The notes under the pieces are model-generated. The model did not search any database and was not told the DNA's origin. It saw only the letters and a list, made by a program, of their open reading frames with translations. Made by a program: the position numbers and the translations under genes. Source: an uncultured Hoeflea sp. (lineage in GTDB: Bacteria > Pseudomonadota > Alphaproteobacteria > Rhizobiales > Rhizobiaceae). Taken from it: DNA of 64,000 nt. Within the stretch, counting starts at the first letter, position 1. The number at the start of each line of letters is the position of its first letter. Of the stretch, positions 26,363-34,903 are shown in pieces. The stretch spans positions 1-64,000 of the forward strand of contig NZ_CANMVK010000004.1 of NCBI RefSeq assembly GCF_947501405.1. The letters run 5' to 3'.

Positions 26363-26863
26363 GCCGGCCGCCGGTTACAAACTGGCTGGACGGGCGGGAT
26401 ATAAGGGGCGGCTCCCGCTGCTGTCAAGCATCGATTGGCCTTTTCCGGCGCACGGTGGCTTGCCTGATCAATGCGGTTGCGCGGACCGCTTCCTGCCTAG
26501 CTGCGCTGGGTGGGCAAACGCATGCGACAAGCCTTGTGGCAGCGGCTTCTCCTCGGCTTTTTGAAAGGATGTCGCGGCCCGGAGCGAGCGGCGCGGCCGA
26601 ATGCGGGTGTGGCGCTGCAAACCGCGCCCACTGCTATCGCCGGCCAACGCTGAACAGCTCATTTGCGGCCCCTTGTGGTGAGGCGTGGCGGATCATTGAG
26701 CGGATAGCCGTTCTTGCAGCCAATTGGTTCTCTCCAGTCACGAGCCGTAGATTGCCGCCGCTCCGGCCGCGCCATTGCCTTCGCCGCGCTTGCCATCCAC
26801 CGCCATCGGGTCTAATCCCTCGGCCAAACGGTCGATCTGCCCAAAATCAGGACACCCAAGCGC
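26363..26863. other. Intergenic stretch, no gene supported
   Basis: These 501 bases lie between tRNA-Met and the Gfo/Idh/MocA gene. The stretch is GC-rich with an open frame from 26455, but its translation (many Ala, Arg and Pro, no motifs) does not look like a real protein. It presumably contains the tRNA promoter near its left end. Confidence 0.5.
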
Positions 26864-27868
26864 ATGCACACCACGCCCTCCTCCACCCCGGTGCCCGGCG
26901 GCGACCGGTCCCGAGCCCCGCGGATCGCCGTGGTCGGCTGCGGCTATTGGGGCGGCAATCACGCCCGCACACTGTCCGAACTCGGCGCGCTCCATGCCGT
27001 TGCAGACCGGCATGACGATCGTGCCGCGGCGCTGGCCGGCCGCCATGGCGCAAAGCCGGTCTCGATGGAGGCGCTAATCACCGATCCCGAAATCGAAGCG
27101 CTGGTGCTGGCATTGCCGCCGCAATATCACGCCGATATGGCCATCGCGGCGCTCGAGGCGGGCAAACATGTGCTGGTGGAAAAGCCTATCGCCCTGTCGG
27201 TCGCCGATGCCCGGAGAGTGACCGAGGCCGCATCCCGGCACCCCGACCTTACCGCCATGACCGGGCATGTGCTCCGGTTCCACCCGGCTTTCGAAGCACT
27301 CGAAGCGCTGATCGCCGGGGGCGAGCTCGGTGCGGTGCGCTATATCCACTCCCATCGGGTGGGGCTCGGCAAATTCCACGCCGAAAACGATGCCCTGTGG
27401 GACATCGCGCCGCATGATCTATCACTGATTCTGGCGATCACCGGCGAAAAGCCCGTCAATGTCCGCGGCGTCGGCTCGGCAATGCTCAACCGCCTGTCGG
27501 ATTTCGCGCATCTGCATTTGCAGTTTCCCTCCGGTGTGCGCAGCCACGTCTTCGCCTCCCGGCTCAATCCCTACCGCGAGCGCAAACTCACGGTCATCGG
27601 GTCGACGGCCATGGCGGTGTTCGACGATGTTGCACCCTGGAACGAAAAGCTCGCCGTCTTCCGGCATAAATTGTGGGAGGATGAGCGCGGTTGGCAGTCG
27701 GAGATGGTCGATCCAGACTATATCGACATCCCTGACGGCATGCCGCTGACGCGCGAATGCGCCCATTTCATTGAGTGCATCCAGACAGGATGCGCCCCGC
27801 GCACCCCGGTCGCCGATGGCCTGTCGGTGATCGAGATCCTGTCGGAAGGCACCGTGCGTCACGATTGA
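26864..27868 (+). CDS. Gfo/Idh/MocA family NAD(P)-dependent oxidoreductase
   Basis: This 334-residue protein has the N-terminal Rossmann fold (VVGCGYWGGNHARTL), the EKP motif (VLVEKPIALSVADAR) with the catalytic lysine, and the C-terminal domain with the active-site histidine in WDIAPHDLSLIL. The WDIAPHD block is typical of the sugar-nucleotide branch (WlbA/UDP-sugar 3-dehydrogenases), so a nucleotide-sugar substrate is plausible. It stands alone: the downstream mnmA gene is convergent, and no glycan genes are adjacent. Confidence 0.82.
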   Translation: MHTTPSSTPVPGGDRSRAPRIAVVGCGYWGGNHARTLSELGALHAVADRHDDRAAALAGRHGAKPVSMEALITDPEIEALVLALPPQYHADMAIAALEAGKHVLVEKPIALSVADARRVTEAASRHPDLTAMTGHVLRFHPAFEALEALIAGGELGAVRYIHSHRVGLGKFHAENDALWDIAPHDLSLILAITGEKPVNVRGVGSAMLNRLSDFAHLHLQFPSGVRSHVFASRLNPYRERKLTVIGSTAMAVFDDVAPWNEKLAVFRHKLWEDERGWQSEMVDPDYIDIPDGMPLTRECAHFIECIQTGCAPRTPVADGLSVIEILSEGTVRHD

Positions 27869-27916
27869 CCGCCGGCCTGGGCCAACGCGGCCTGACTAAT
27901 CACCGTGTAATCCGCG

Positions 27917-29107
27917 TCAGGCCGCCGGCTGCAACAGATCGGCGAGCATGGCTTCCGCGTCCGGCGAGCGTTCCGAGCGGTCGATGAAGCCGCCGCCATA
28001 GACCCGGGCGTCGTCACCGGGGGTGGAATAGAGCACGCAGGCCTGGCCCGGGGCCACGCCGGCCTCACCCTCAGTCAGTTCGACTGACACCTGGTGTCCT
28101 TCAATGCGCAGGGTCGCCGGGCGCGGCGGCCGCGTTGAGCGCACCTTGGCAAAACAATTAAGTCCCTCCGGCCCCAAATCCGCGATCGGCGCATCGCCCA
28201 GCCAGTTGACATCGCGCAGGATCACCCGGCGCGTGTCGAGCGCCTCGCGCGGGCCAACGATCACCCGGCGCGACCGCGCATCCAGATGCACCACGAACAA
28301 GGGGTCGCCAATGGCCACGCCGATGCCGCGCCGCTGTCCGATGGTGAAATGCACGATTCCCGGATGCTCGCCCAGCACGCGCCCATCGATATGGACGATC
28401 TCGCCGGCCAACGCCGCGTCGGGGCGCAGCTTGGTGATCACATTGGCGTATTTGCCCTGCGGCACGAAGCAGATGTCCTGGCTGTCGGCCTTCTGCGCCA
28501 CGTTGAGCCCCATTTCCCGGGCCAGCTCGCGGGTGCGGATCTTCGGCAGCTCGCCCAGCGGAAAGCGGACATAGTCGAGCTGATCCTGGGTGGTGGCAAA
28601 CAGGAAATAGCTCTGGTCGCGCTCCGAATCGACCGGTCGGTAAAGCGCCCGGCGGCCGGGATTGTCCGGCGAGGGATTGGCGCGCGAACGGATATAATGC
28701 CCCGTCGCCAGCGCATCGGCGCCCAGATCGCGGGCCGTGGTCAGCAGATCCGCGAATTTGACGGTCTGGTTGCAGGCCACGCAGGGAATCGGGGTTTCGC
28801 CGGCCACATAGCTCTCGGCGAAGGGATTGATCACCGCTTCGCGAAACCGCTTTTCATAATCGAGCACATAGTGGGCAATGCCCAGCGTTTCGCAGACCTG
28901 GCGGGCGTCATCAATGTCCTGACCGGCGCAACAGGCACCGGCGCGGTGCACGGCGGCGCCATGATCGTAAAGCTGCAGCGTGACGCCCAGCACATCATAG
29001 CCTTCGCGGGCGAGCAATCCCGCCACCACCGAGCTGTCGACGCCGCCGGACATGGCGACCACCACCCGCGTATCGCGCGGGTCCTTGTCAATATCGAGAC
29101 TGTTCAC
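27917..29107 (-). CDS. mnmA: tRNA-specific 2-thiouridylase MnmA
   Basis: This 396-residue enzyme thiolates uridine-34 of tRNAs for Lys, Glu and Gln using ATP and persulfide sulfur. It shows the PP-loop [13 protein letters not shown], the catalytic cysteine in [13 protein letters not shown], the DQSYFL block and the second cysteine in [11 protein letters not shown], then the C-terminal beta-barrel domain ([13 protein letters not shown]). GTG 29107 is chosen because GGGGA lies 5 bases upstream and it gives the N-terminus MNSLDIDK typical of rhizobial MnmA; an ATG at 29122 is less well placed. Confidence 0.93.
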   Translation of the reverse strand: MNSLDIDKDPRDTRVVVAMSGGVDSSVVAGLLAREGYDVLGVTLQLYDHGAAVHRAGACCAGQDIDDARQVCETLGIAHYVLDYEKRFREAVINPFAESYVAGETPIPCVACNQTVKFADLLTTARDLGADALATGHYIRSRANPSPDNPGRRALYRPVDSERDQSYFLFATTQDQLDYVRFPLGELPKIRTRELAREMGLNVAQKADSQDICFVPQGKYANVITKLRPDAALAGEIVHIDGRVLGEHPGIVHFTIGQRRGIGVAIGDPLFVVHLDARSRRVIVGPREALDTRRVILRDVNWLGDAPIADLGPEGLNCFAKVRSTRPPRPATLRIEGHQVSVELTEGEAGVAPGQACVLYSTPGDDARVYGGGFIDRSERSPDAEAMLADLLQPAA

Positions 29108-29477
29108 TTTAATCCCCGGCATTCAACAGCGTTAAAGGCGCTGATCAAGCGGTTTCACAAATATCCTGTCGGATGCTCTCTTTATAGTGCGTCGCACGAC
29201 CGTCAACAAGACCGGGCACTCAGCACGCCAATTCTTGGTCGAAATCCGGGCCGCACGCCGTGTGCCGCCCTTGTTCGGTTGCCGCGCGCCATGGCGGGCC
29301 GACTCAACGGCAGCGCACCAGGCAATCCTTGCTCAGCCAGCCGCCCGATCGCGCATTTGTTCCGCTTTGGAACGGGCGGCGGCAAAGCTTACCGAAACCT
29401 TGTCGACCCCTTAGGCAATTTTTAAACCCGCGCCTGTAAGGTCAGTTCCATAGGTCTTGAGTGTGTAAGAGAGTCCA
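29108..29477. promoter_or_regulatory. Divergent upstream region of mnmA and sciP
   Basis: No gene is supported in these 370 bases; they must hold the promoters of mnmA (leftward) and sciP (rightward). An AT-rich patch near 29415-29425 (AATTTTTAAA) precedes sciP by about 55 bases and could hold its -10 region. Confidence 0.4.
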
Positions 29478-29753
29478 ATGACCGATATGGTACGACCCCG
29501 TGTCAAATATGTGATCGGCCCCGACGGGAGCCCGTTGACGATTGCCGACCTGCCGCCCGCCAACACCCGCAGATGGGTGATCCGGCGCAAGGCTGAAGTG
29601 GTTGCCGCTGTGCGCGGCGGCTTGCTCAGCCTTGAGGAGGCCTGTGAACGCTACACCCTGACAGTCGAGGAGTTCCTCTCCTGGCAGTCATCGATCAGCG
29701 ATCATGGTCTGGCTGGCCTGCGCACCACCCGCATCCAGCAATACCGGCACTGA
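29478..29753 (+). CDS. sciP: SciP (DUF1153), CtrA inhibitor
   Basis: This 91-residue DUF1153 helix-turn-helix protein has the conserved core VIGPDGSPLTIADLPP, TRRWVIRRKAEVVAAVRGGLLSLEEACERY and TVEEFLSWQ. In Caulobacter, SciP binds CtrA at its promoters and blocks transcription in G1 swarmer cells. Length and sequence match the alphaproteobacterial family. It is about 4.3 kb from ctrA, in the same region as the other CtrA-pathway genes. Confidence 0.9.
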   Translation: MTDMVRPRVKYVIGPDGSPLTIADLPPANTRRWVIRRKAEVVAAVRGGLLSLEEACERYTLTVEEFLSWQSSISDHGLAGLRTTRIQQYRH

Positions 29754-29860
29754 CCGGTCTTTCCTGAAGCCCACCAGCCGCTTAGGCTCATTGGCCACCA
29801 AGGCTCATTGGCAAGCCAACCGGTAGCCGGTGCGCCGATTAAGGCATCATGGATTCTGTC

Positions 29861-30358
29861 TCACCGGGTGTCCCGCGCGGGGCCGGTGGTTTCCTGCATC
29901 GCCGCTTGAGACTGCAAGCCGTGCCGTCCGGCAAGCCCATGCGCCAGCGCCGCCATCAGCGCCGATCCCGCATAAAACCATAACCCCGGTTGTGAAAAGG
30001 CTTCGGCGATGCCGCCGGTCTTGGCGGCGACGATCACCAACGCCACCAGCACCACATCCATCAGCGACCAGCGGCTCAACTGTGGTAACACCGCCTGCAC
30101 CAGCACCGGGCGCGCCCCGCCGCCCAGTGCTTCGGCAGTGATCGCCAGCATCTTGATCACCGGAAACACCAGCGAAACCAGCGCCACCACAACGGCCAAA
30201 ACCGCATCTTCTCCCGTCCACAAGGCCTCGACCACGCCCAGCAGCGATGGCGAGCGGTCGAAAAAATACAGGGTTTCAAACCGCACCAGCGGCAGCACCA
30301 CGCCCAGGCCGAAAAACATCGGGGCCAAAACCAGCGCTACCACGAGCACAAAGCGCAT
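29861..30358 (-). CDS. Paraquat-inducible protein A-like membrane protein
   Basis: This 165-residue integral membrane protein has four hydrophobic segments and PqiA-family features: LPLVRFETLYFF after the first helix, a FPVIKMLAI motif and RWSLMDVVLVALVIV. It lacks the cysteine motif of full PqiA and has one rather than two PqiA units. PqiA proteins are linked to envelope lipid transport, but no MCE-domain (PqiB) gene is adjacent, so the role here is unclear. Confidence 0.72.
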   Translation of the reverse strand: MRFVLVVALVLAPMFFGLGVVLPLVRFETLYFFDRSPSLLGVVEALWTGEDAVLAVVVALVSLVFPVIKMLAITAEALGGGARPVLVQAVLPQLSRWSLMDVVLVALVIVAAKTGGIAEAFSQPGLWFYAGSALMAALAHGLAGRHGLQSQAAMQETTGPARDTR

Positions 30359-30556
30359 CCAGTTACTCCTTCAGCCCGCACACAAACGGCGGACACAACA
30401 CCGCCCGATGGTCACAGTACCATTCGGAACCGGTTCGCGGCCCGCCCGGCGATAGATCCGCCAGATTGACTGTTCCGCCATAAAACCGGAAGCTTGACCC
30501 GGCGCGGCAGTTCTCCATATCCGAGAGTGCAACCCCAACGCAAACCGGAGGTCCGG

Positions 30557-30835
30557 ATGGACATCGAAGATGAAGCAAGCGCCACGGGCGGCCGATATAT
30601 CGCACGGCTTGAAGGCGCCGAGGCGGAGATGACCTATTCCAGGACATCGTCAAAACTGATCATCATCGATCACACCGGTGTGCCCGACAGCCTGCGCGGC
30701 AAAGGGGTTGGCCAGGCGCTGGCGCAGCACGCGGTCGAGGCCGCCCGTGCCGGCGGATGGAAAATCATTGCGCTGTGCCCGTTTTTCAAGGCCCAGGCGC
30801 AAAGTCACCCGCAATGGCGGGATGTGGTGAACTAG
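30557..30835 (+). CDS. GNAT-like acetyltransferase (YjdJ family)
   Basis: This 92-residue short GNAT-fold protein of the YjdJ/COG2388 type has the acetyl-CoA loop as HTGVPDSLRGKGVGQALAQHAV and the late IIALCPFFKAQ block with the conserved cysteine. ATG 30557 follows CCGGAGG; the longer frame from 30494 is rejected. Its TAG stop codon is supplied by the left end of the inverted-repeat element that follows. The substrate is unknown. Confidence 0.82.
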   Translation: MDIEDEASATGGRYIARLEGAEAEMTYSRTSSKLIIIDHTGVPDSLRGKGVGQALAQHAVEAARAGGWKIIALCPFFKAQAQSHPQWRDVVN

Positions 30836-30949
30836 AGCATTTCCTGCGTTTGCCGGGTTACAAATCGCTGCTTTTCAAACAGCAAGTAGCTGTTTTCAAA
30901 CGCGTTTTGTGACGTATATGTAATTCAACGTTTGCAGGAATTGCTCTAG
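30832..30949. repeat. CTAG-bounded inverted-repeat element, 118 bases
   Basis: CTAGAGCATTTCCTGCGTTTG at the left is matched by CAACGTTTGCAGGAATTGCTCTAG at the right as near-perfect terminal inverted repeats. The inside contains a second dyad (GCTG...CAGC with TTTTCAAA). The element resembles 38591-38696 and the AGAGCA-TTCC repeats common in rhizobial genomes. It begins on the stop codon of the GNAT gene. The first 20-base arm is quoted only in part to mark the ends. Confidence 0.75.
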
Positions 30950-31098
30950 TGGATTGGCCCCTACGGAAGGGTTCAACTTGGGCTGCCTGACACGCCTTGT
31001 TCAAGGCCGGCTTCGAGCTCAAATTACCGGATTGGGCGGTGCGAGTGAATAGTTGATTGCGAACCAGGTCAAAGCTCCAGCATAGAACAGAAAACCGT

Positions 31099-31839
31099 TC
31101 AAAGCCGTTCGGCCATTTGCTGCGCAGCATGCGTAATCAGAGCTTGATCCGTTCCGCCTATAAAGAGAAACGCGAAACCGTCCTTTTCCCAATATGCGGC
31201 TGCCATGCCTTCCAACCTGGCAACGGAAACGTCGGATCTGCTCCCGCCTTCGCTTTTTATGACGCACAGCGCCACGGGGTCGCCTGTTGGGCTGAGATAC
31301 GCCAACTGGACAAGCGGCCTCCCATTGTAGCCAAGAATTTGGCCGCGTTTGAAATCAAGATTGCTGACGTGTTCTGCTTTGGAAACGTCGTACCCAAGCG
31401 TCGCGCTGAGGGCTGAAAGGTCGGCGGCGGTGGCATCGGGATCGGCGACCTCATCTGAGAGCGTCCCGTTAACGTAAAGCGCCTGGTAGGCCGCGACATA
31501 GTCCATCCAGCCAGATGGTTGTGATGTGCGCAATGACATCAAGCCAGCGCCCAAGATCAGGCCCAAAACGAGACTTGCCGCCAGAGCGAGACCTTGCCTG
31601 CCCCGACTTGTCTTCGCAGGTTTGCTCGCGGGCAGCTCAGGCATGGCCGGCGCAACATCAAGCAGGCTGTCGAAAGCCTCATTCAGGCCATTGGTGGCCA
31701 AGTGCAACGACGCCAGCCTTTCGGCCAGGACAGCATCTGAGCGCAGAGCATGTTCAATTGCCCCCTTGGTAGACGGGTCTACCTCCTTGTCGATGTAGGC
31801 AGTCAAGACCTCATCACTGAAACAATGTGGCTCGGTCAT
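31099..31839 (-). CDS. Membrane anti-sigma factor
   Basis: This 246-residue protein has an N-terminal cytoplasmic anti-sigma-like domain (SDEVLTAYIDKEVDPSTKGAIEHAL), a single membrane helix near residues 83-104 (LALAASLVLGLILGAGLM) and a periplasmic C-terminal domain. Its ATG overlaps the stop of the ECF sigma gene by 4 bases, the normal arrangement for a sigma/anti-sigma pair. No HxxxCxxC zinc motif is seen, so control by a zinc-thiol switch is unlikely. The periplasmic signal is unknown. Confidence 0.8.
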   Translation of the reverse strand: MTEPHCFSDEVLTAYIDKEVDPSTKGAIEHALRSDAVLAERLASLHLATNGLNEAFDSLLDVAPAMPELPASKPAKTSRGRQGLALAASLVLGLILGAGLMSLRTSQPSGWMDYVAAYQALYVNGTLSDEVADPDATAADLSALSATLGYDVSKAEHVSNLDFKRGQILGYNGRPLVQLAYLSPTGDPVALCVIKSEGGSRSDVSVARLEGMAAAYWEKDGFAFLFIGGTDQALITHAAQQMAERL

Positions 31840-32363
31840 CCTGTCCTTACGTCCTCATCTTTCATACGACTGCTCACGGTTTTGCGCGCTGCTGCCAACC
31901 TGCTCATGACGGTTCCGACCGGTATATCCAGGATTTCGGCAACTTCCGCGTATTTGAAGCCTTCTACATAAGCCAGAAGAACACATGTTCGCTGCGCTTC
32001 AGGCAGCTCGTTTACCGTCTGTAACACCTCGCCGAAGAATATATTCGTTTCCGCCGACATGTTTGTGTCTGGAATGTCAATGTCCTCGATGGGCTGCAGC
32101 CCACCGCCACGTCGCACTGCGGTGGCGCGCAGTTCATTGAGCCAGATCCGATGAGCCATGCGGAACAGCCAGCGATCCAGAGCGGTTCCGGCTTCGAATT
32201 TTTCGTGGTTTTCCAAGGCGCGGAGGCAAGTGGCCTGTGCCAGATCGAAGGCCGCATCACGGTTCGACGTTAGGACAAGCGCGCAACGCCAGAGGCGCGG
32301 AAAAATCGTCGGTAGACCTTCGCGAACCTCCCGTTCGGAACTTTTTTTGTCGAAGATGCGAAT
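31836..32363 (-). CDS. ECF sigma factor lacking a canonical start codon
   Basis: The frame shows sigma region 2 (IFPRLWRCALVLTSNRDAAFDLAQATC, then LDRWLFRMAHRIWLNELR) and region 4 (LPEAQRTCVLLAYVEGFKYAEVAEILDIPVGTVMSRL), so an ECF sigma of normal length (about 175 residues) is expected. Homology-like coding extends well upstream of the first TTG (32216), but there is no ATG, GTG or TTG before the frame's upstream stop. I place the start at ATT 32363, which has AAAGG nine bases upstream; CTG 32369 is an alternative. A sequencing error or a decayed start cannot be excluded. Confidence 0.7.
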   Translation of the reverse strand: MRIFDKKSSEREVREGLPTIFPRLWRCALVLTSNRDAAFDLAQATCLRALENHEKFEAGTALDRWLFRMAHRIWLNELRATAVRRGGGLQPIEDIDIPDTNMSAETNIFFGEVLQTVNELPEAQRTCVLLAYVEGFKYAEVAEILDIPVGTVMSRLAAARKTVSSRMKDEDVRTG

Positions 32364-32440
32364 ATTCAGGGGCCTTTGGGTGTTCTCACGATGCAGTGCC
32401 GCTACTGGAGCGCGGCCTCGTGCAACTTAGGGAGAGAATG

Positions 32441-32887
32441 ATGAAAAGAAAACTGTTTTCAATGATCGCAACGGTCGGTCTGACAGTTAGCGGGCCTGTG
32501 CTCGGACAGGGATTGCCTTCGGCGGAGGGTGCCAGTGTCTACTTCGTGAATCTCGAGGATGGCGCGACCGTGTCAGGTCCGGTCAAGGTGGTGTTTGGCT
32601 TATCCGGTATGGGCGTTGCGCCCGCCGGAACGGAGAAGGAAAATACAGGGCACCACCATCTGTTGATCAACCGTCCGCCGTTGGGTGAAGGTGAAGATGG
32701 CACCGACGAGCTTCTCTACGGTCTGCCTGCAGACGACAACCATATGCACTTTGGGGCCGGTCAGACGGAGGTATCACTCGATTTGGCACCCGGCACACAC
32801 ACCCTTCAACTGGTTCTGGGGGACATGAACCACGTTCCACACTTAAAGCCCATCATGTCCGAGGTCATTACGATTACCGTGGAGTAG
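32441..32887 (+). CDS. Exported DUF4399 protein
   Basis: This 148-residue protein has a signal peptide (MKRKLFSMIATVGLTVSGPVLG) and a DUF4399 domain with ASVYFVNLEDGATVSGPVKVVFGL, the histidine cluster GHHHLLIN and DNHMHFGAGQTEV, and a late GDMNHVPHLKP block. The histidines suggest metal binding, but no activity is established to my knowledge. It starts 77 bases from the ECF sigma gene, divergently, and is a likely target of that sigma factor. ATG 32441 or the ATG directly before it may be used; GGGAGAG lies upstream. Confidence 0.75.
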   Translation: MKRKLFSMIATVGLTVSGPVLGQGLPSAEGASVYFVNLEDGATVSGPVKVVFGLSGMGVAPAGTEKENTGHHHLLINRPPLGEGEDGTDELLYGLPADDNHMHFGAGQTEVSLDLAPGTHTLQLVLGDMNHVPHLKPIMSEVITITVE

Positions 32888-33157
32888 CGGAACCTCTTAA
32901 AGGATGATCATCTTAAGCAATGCTGCCGTTGACGGGAAACACGCCAACGGCAGCAAAGTCCGGATAGTTTTGATAAGCTCCATTTTCACTGGAAAACAGT
33001 GAAAGACTTCGCCGCAAAGCCCCAGTTGGAGATCTTGGCCAGGTGCCGGTCACATCACGGCCGGAGCGGTGCGCCGGCGGTTACCGCTATTCGGTTTTCC
33101 CGATCAGAATTGAAGCGCGTTGCTGATCCGCGCCGGCAGGTAGCGCCAAACGCGAAA

Positions 33158-33194
33158 AGCCGGATGCGCGGGTTTTGATCCCGCGTATCCGGCT
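33158..33194 (-). terminator. Rho-independent terminator after the fliJ-like gene
   Basis: A 15-base stem (AGCCGGATGCGCGGG paired with CCCGCGTATCCGGCT, one G-T wobble) has a 7-base loop. On the minus strand it is followed by TTTTCG, fitting the end of the FliJ-like transcript, and it may also stop read-through from the convergent DUF4399 gene. The rest of 32888-33232 shows no gene. Confidence 0.75.
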
Positions 33195-33232
33195 GTTCGC
33201 AGGCGCTTGAAATTCACGCCGGCTGGCTTGTC

Positions 33233-33589
33233 TCAAACCGCGCGGTTTGAGCGATGCCCTGCGTCGCGCTCTTCAAGCGCGGCGGCCTTGTCATATTCGG
33301 CCTGCGCCTCTTCGAGCGCCAGTTCGGCCGCGTCAAGCTGCACCTTCAATTCACGGATTGAAGTCTGCAGATTGTCCGATCGCTGGCGCGCCGCCTTGGC
33401 GAAGGTAGGATAGGCGAAATGGGAGGGGTCGGTGTTGCCGGCCTTTTTCTCCTCGGCGGCGATCTGATACTCCAGCTCCGCCGCCATTTTTTCCATTTCC
33501 GCCATCATCAGCTGGATCTGCCCAAGCTGACGGGTTTTTTCGTTAACCTGAAATTGCTTCAGGCGAACATGGCTCTCACGTGACTTCAT
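33233..33589 (-). CDS. fliJ: FliJ-like coiled-coil protein
   Basis: This 118-residue, almost entirely alpha-helical, charged coiled-coil protein (MKSRESHVRLKQFQVNEKTRQ..., then AEMEKMAAELEYQIAAEEKK, ELKVQLDAAELALEEAQ) matches the rhizobial protein usually annotated FliJ, a flagellar export chaperone component, found next to ctrA in that order. ATG 33589 has GGGAG about 8 bases upstream. No other flagellar gene is in the window, so a flagellar role is inferred from family and neighbour. Confidence 0.72.
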   Translation of the reverse strand: MKSRESHVRLKQFQVNEKTRQLGQIQLMMAEMEKMAAELEYQIAAEEKKAGNTDPSHFAYPTFAKAARQRSDNLQTSIRELKVQLDAAELALEEAQAEYDKAAALEERDAGHRSNRAV

Positions 33590-33649
33590 ACGCAATACTC
33601 CCGTGATGCGAGATCCCGGTTACTGAAACTCATTACTCCGGCATATTCG

Positions 33650-34026
33650 CCAGTCCCGATGTACAAAAATGACCGCGACGTTAACTTTTTGACCGCCACG
33701 GTAACCATTCATTTACGGGCATCATTAATACTACCGGTCATGGTTTAAGGCGGGGTAAACGGAAAACATGATTTTTTCGTCCGCTTTTCCGGAGTCGTTT
33801 GAATCAGTTGAGCGTGTTTCCTCGTGTGATACATCAGCTTTTTCAAAGTGAATTTTCGGATAAAAATCAGGAGTCTGTCGGTGAAAATTAACAGTTCGAT
33901 ATCGGTTGCGTAACTTGATCAGAATTTGTTAACCATTCCATGGCAGCCTCCAAATCAGGCAACGACTGGATCCGTATCGCGTAAGTGGATCATCATGACC
34001 TTGCGGCGGCGGAAAAGGGGAAAAAT
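33650..34026 (+). promoter_or_regulatory. ctrA promoter region with GANTC and CtrA-box-like sites
   Basis: The 437 bases between fliJ and ctrA contain three GANTC sites (33792-33796, 33801-33805, 33871-33875), the recognition sequence of the cell-cycle methylase CcrM. They also contain CtrA-box-like words: GTTAAC at 33681, GGTAACCAT at 33701, TTAAC at 33888 and TTAACCAT at 33929-33936. This is the layout known for methylation-sensitive, autoregulated ctrA promoters in Caulobacter and Brucella. Individual start sites are not assigned. Confidence 0.65.
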
Positions 34027-34728
34027 ATGCGGGTTCTACTGATTGAGGACGACAGCGCCACAGCGCAGAGCATCGAACTGATGCTGAAGTCCGAAAGCTT
34101 CAACGTCTACACCACAGACTTGGGCGAAGAGGGCGTCGACCTCGGCAAACTCTACGATTACGACATTATCCTGCTGGATCTCAACTTGCCGGACATGTCC
34201 GGTTATGAGGTGTTGCGGACATTGCGGTTGTCCAAGGTTAAGACGCCCATTCTCATCCTCTCCGGCATGGCCGGCATTGAGGACAAAGTGCGCGGGCTCG
34301 GATTTGGTGCCGATGACTACATGACCAAGCCGTTCCACAAGGACGAACTGGTCGCACGCATTCACGCCATTGTCCGGCGCTCCAAGGGTCACGCCCAGTC
34401 GGTCATCACCACCGGTGATCTGGTTGTCAATCTCGACGCCAAAACCGTGGAAGTGGGCTCCCAGCGGGTTCATCTGACCGGCAAAGAATACCAGATGCTC
34501 GAGCTGCTTTCGCTGAGAAAGGGCACGACGCTGACCAAGGAGATGTTCCTAAACCATCTTTATGGCGGCATGGACGAGCCCGAACTGAAAATCATCGATG
34601 TTTTCATCTGCAAGCTGCGCAAGAAACTTGCGACCTCCGCGGGCGGCAAGAACTACATCGAAACAGTCTGGGGCCGCGGCTACGTGCTGCGCGAGCCCGA
34701 CGAAAGCGAAGTTTTGGAAAGCGCCTGA
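34027..34728 (+). CDS. ctrA: Cell-cycle master regulator CtrA
   Basis: This 233-residue OmpR-type response regulator has a receiver with Glu7/Asp8/Asp9, phosphoacceptor Asp51 ([11 protein letters not shown]) and Lys in YMTKPF, followed by a winged helix with [28 protein letters not shown] and [14 protein letters not shown]. These stretches are nearly invariant in alphaproteobacterial CtrA. ATG 34027 follows GGGG. CtrA is phosphorylated through ChpT and controls replication, division and motility genes. The chain ends Glu-Ser-Ala, not the Ala-Ala that marks Caulobacter CtrA for ClpXP. Confidence 0.97.
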   Translation: MRVLLIEDDSATAQSIELMLKSESFNVYTTDLGEEGVDLGKLYDYDIILLDLNLPDMSGYEVLRTLRLSKVKTPILILSGMAGIEDKVRGLGFGADDYMTKPFHKDELVARIHAIVRRSKGHAQSVITTGDLVVNLDAKTVEVGSQRVHLTGKEYQMLELLSLRKGTTLTKEMFLNHLYGGMDEPELKIIDVFICKLRKKLATSAGGKNYIETVWGRGYVLREPDESEVLESA

Positions 34729-34751
34729 TCTCCCCTTTTCAGGCGAATTGC

Positions 34752-34781
34752 AAAAAACCCGCCGGATCCGGCGGGTTTTTT
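34752..34781 (+). terminator. Strong rho-independent terminator after ctrA
   Basis: A perfect 30-base palindrome has six A, the stem CCCGCCGG/CCGGCGGG around AT, and six T. It has a tract on both sides, so it can stop ctrA and the convergent receiver gene. Confidence 0.93.
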
Positions 34782-34903
34782 CATGTTCCGATCCTGATTT
34801 CAGGCAAGCCCCGGTCCGATCGCAAGGCTCAAGGAGCGAGTGCGGCCCAGGCCGCTTTCATGAACCACCCTTAAACGGAGGGTTTGGGCGGCAAACGTCC
34901 GGG

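Noticed and set aside
26455-27015. 186-codon plus-strand frame before the Gfo/Idh gene
   Set aside because: The frame overlaps the Gfo/Idh start in another phase, and its translation is Ala/Arg/Pro-rich without motifs.
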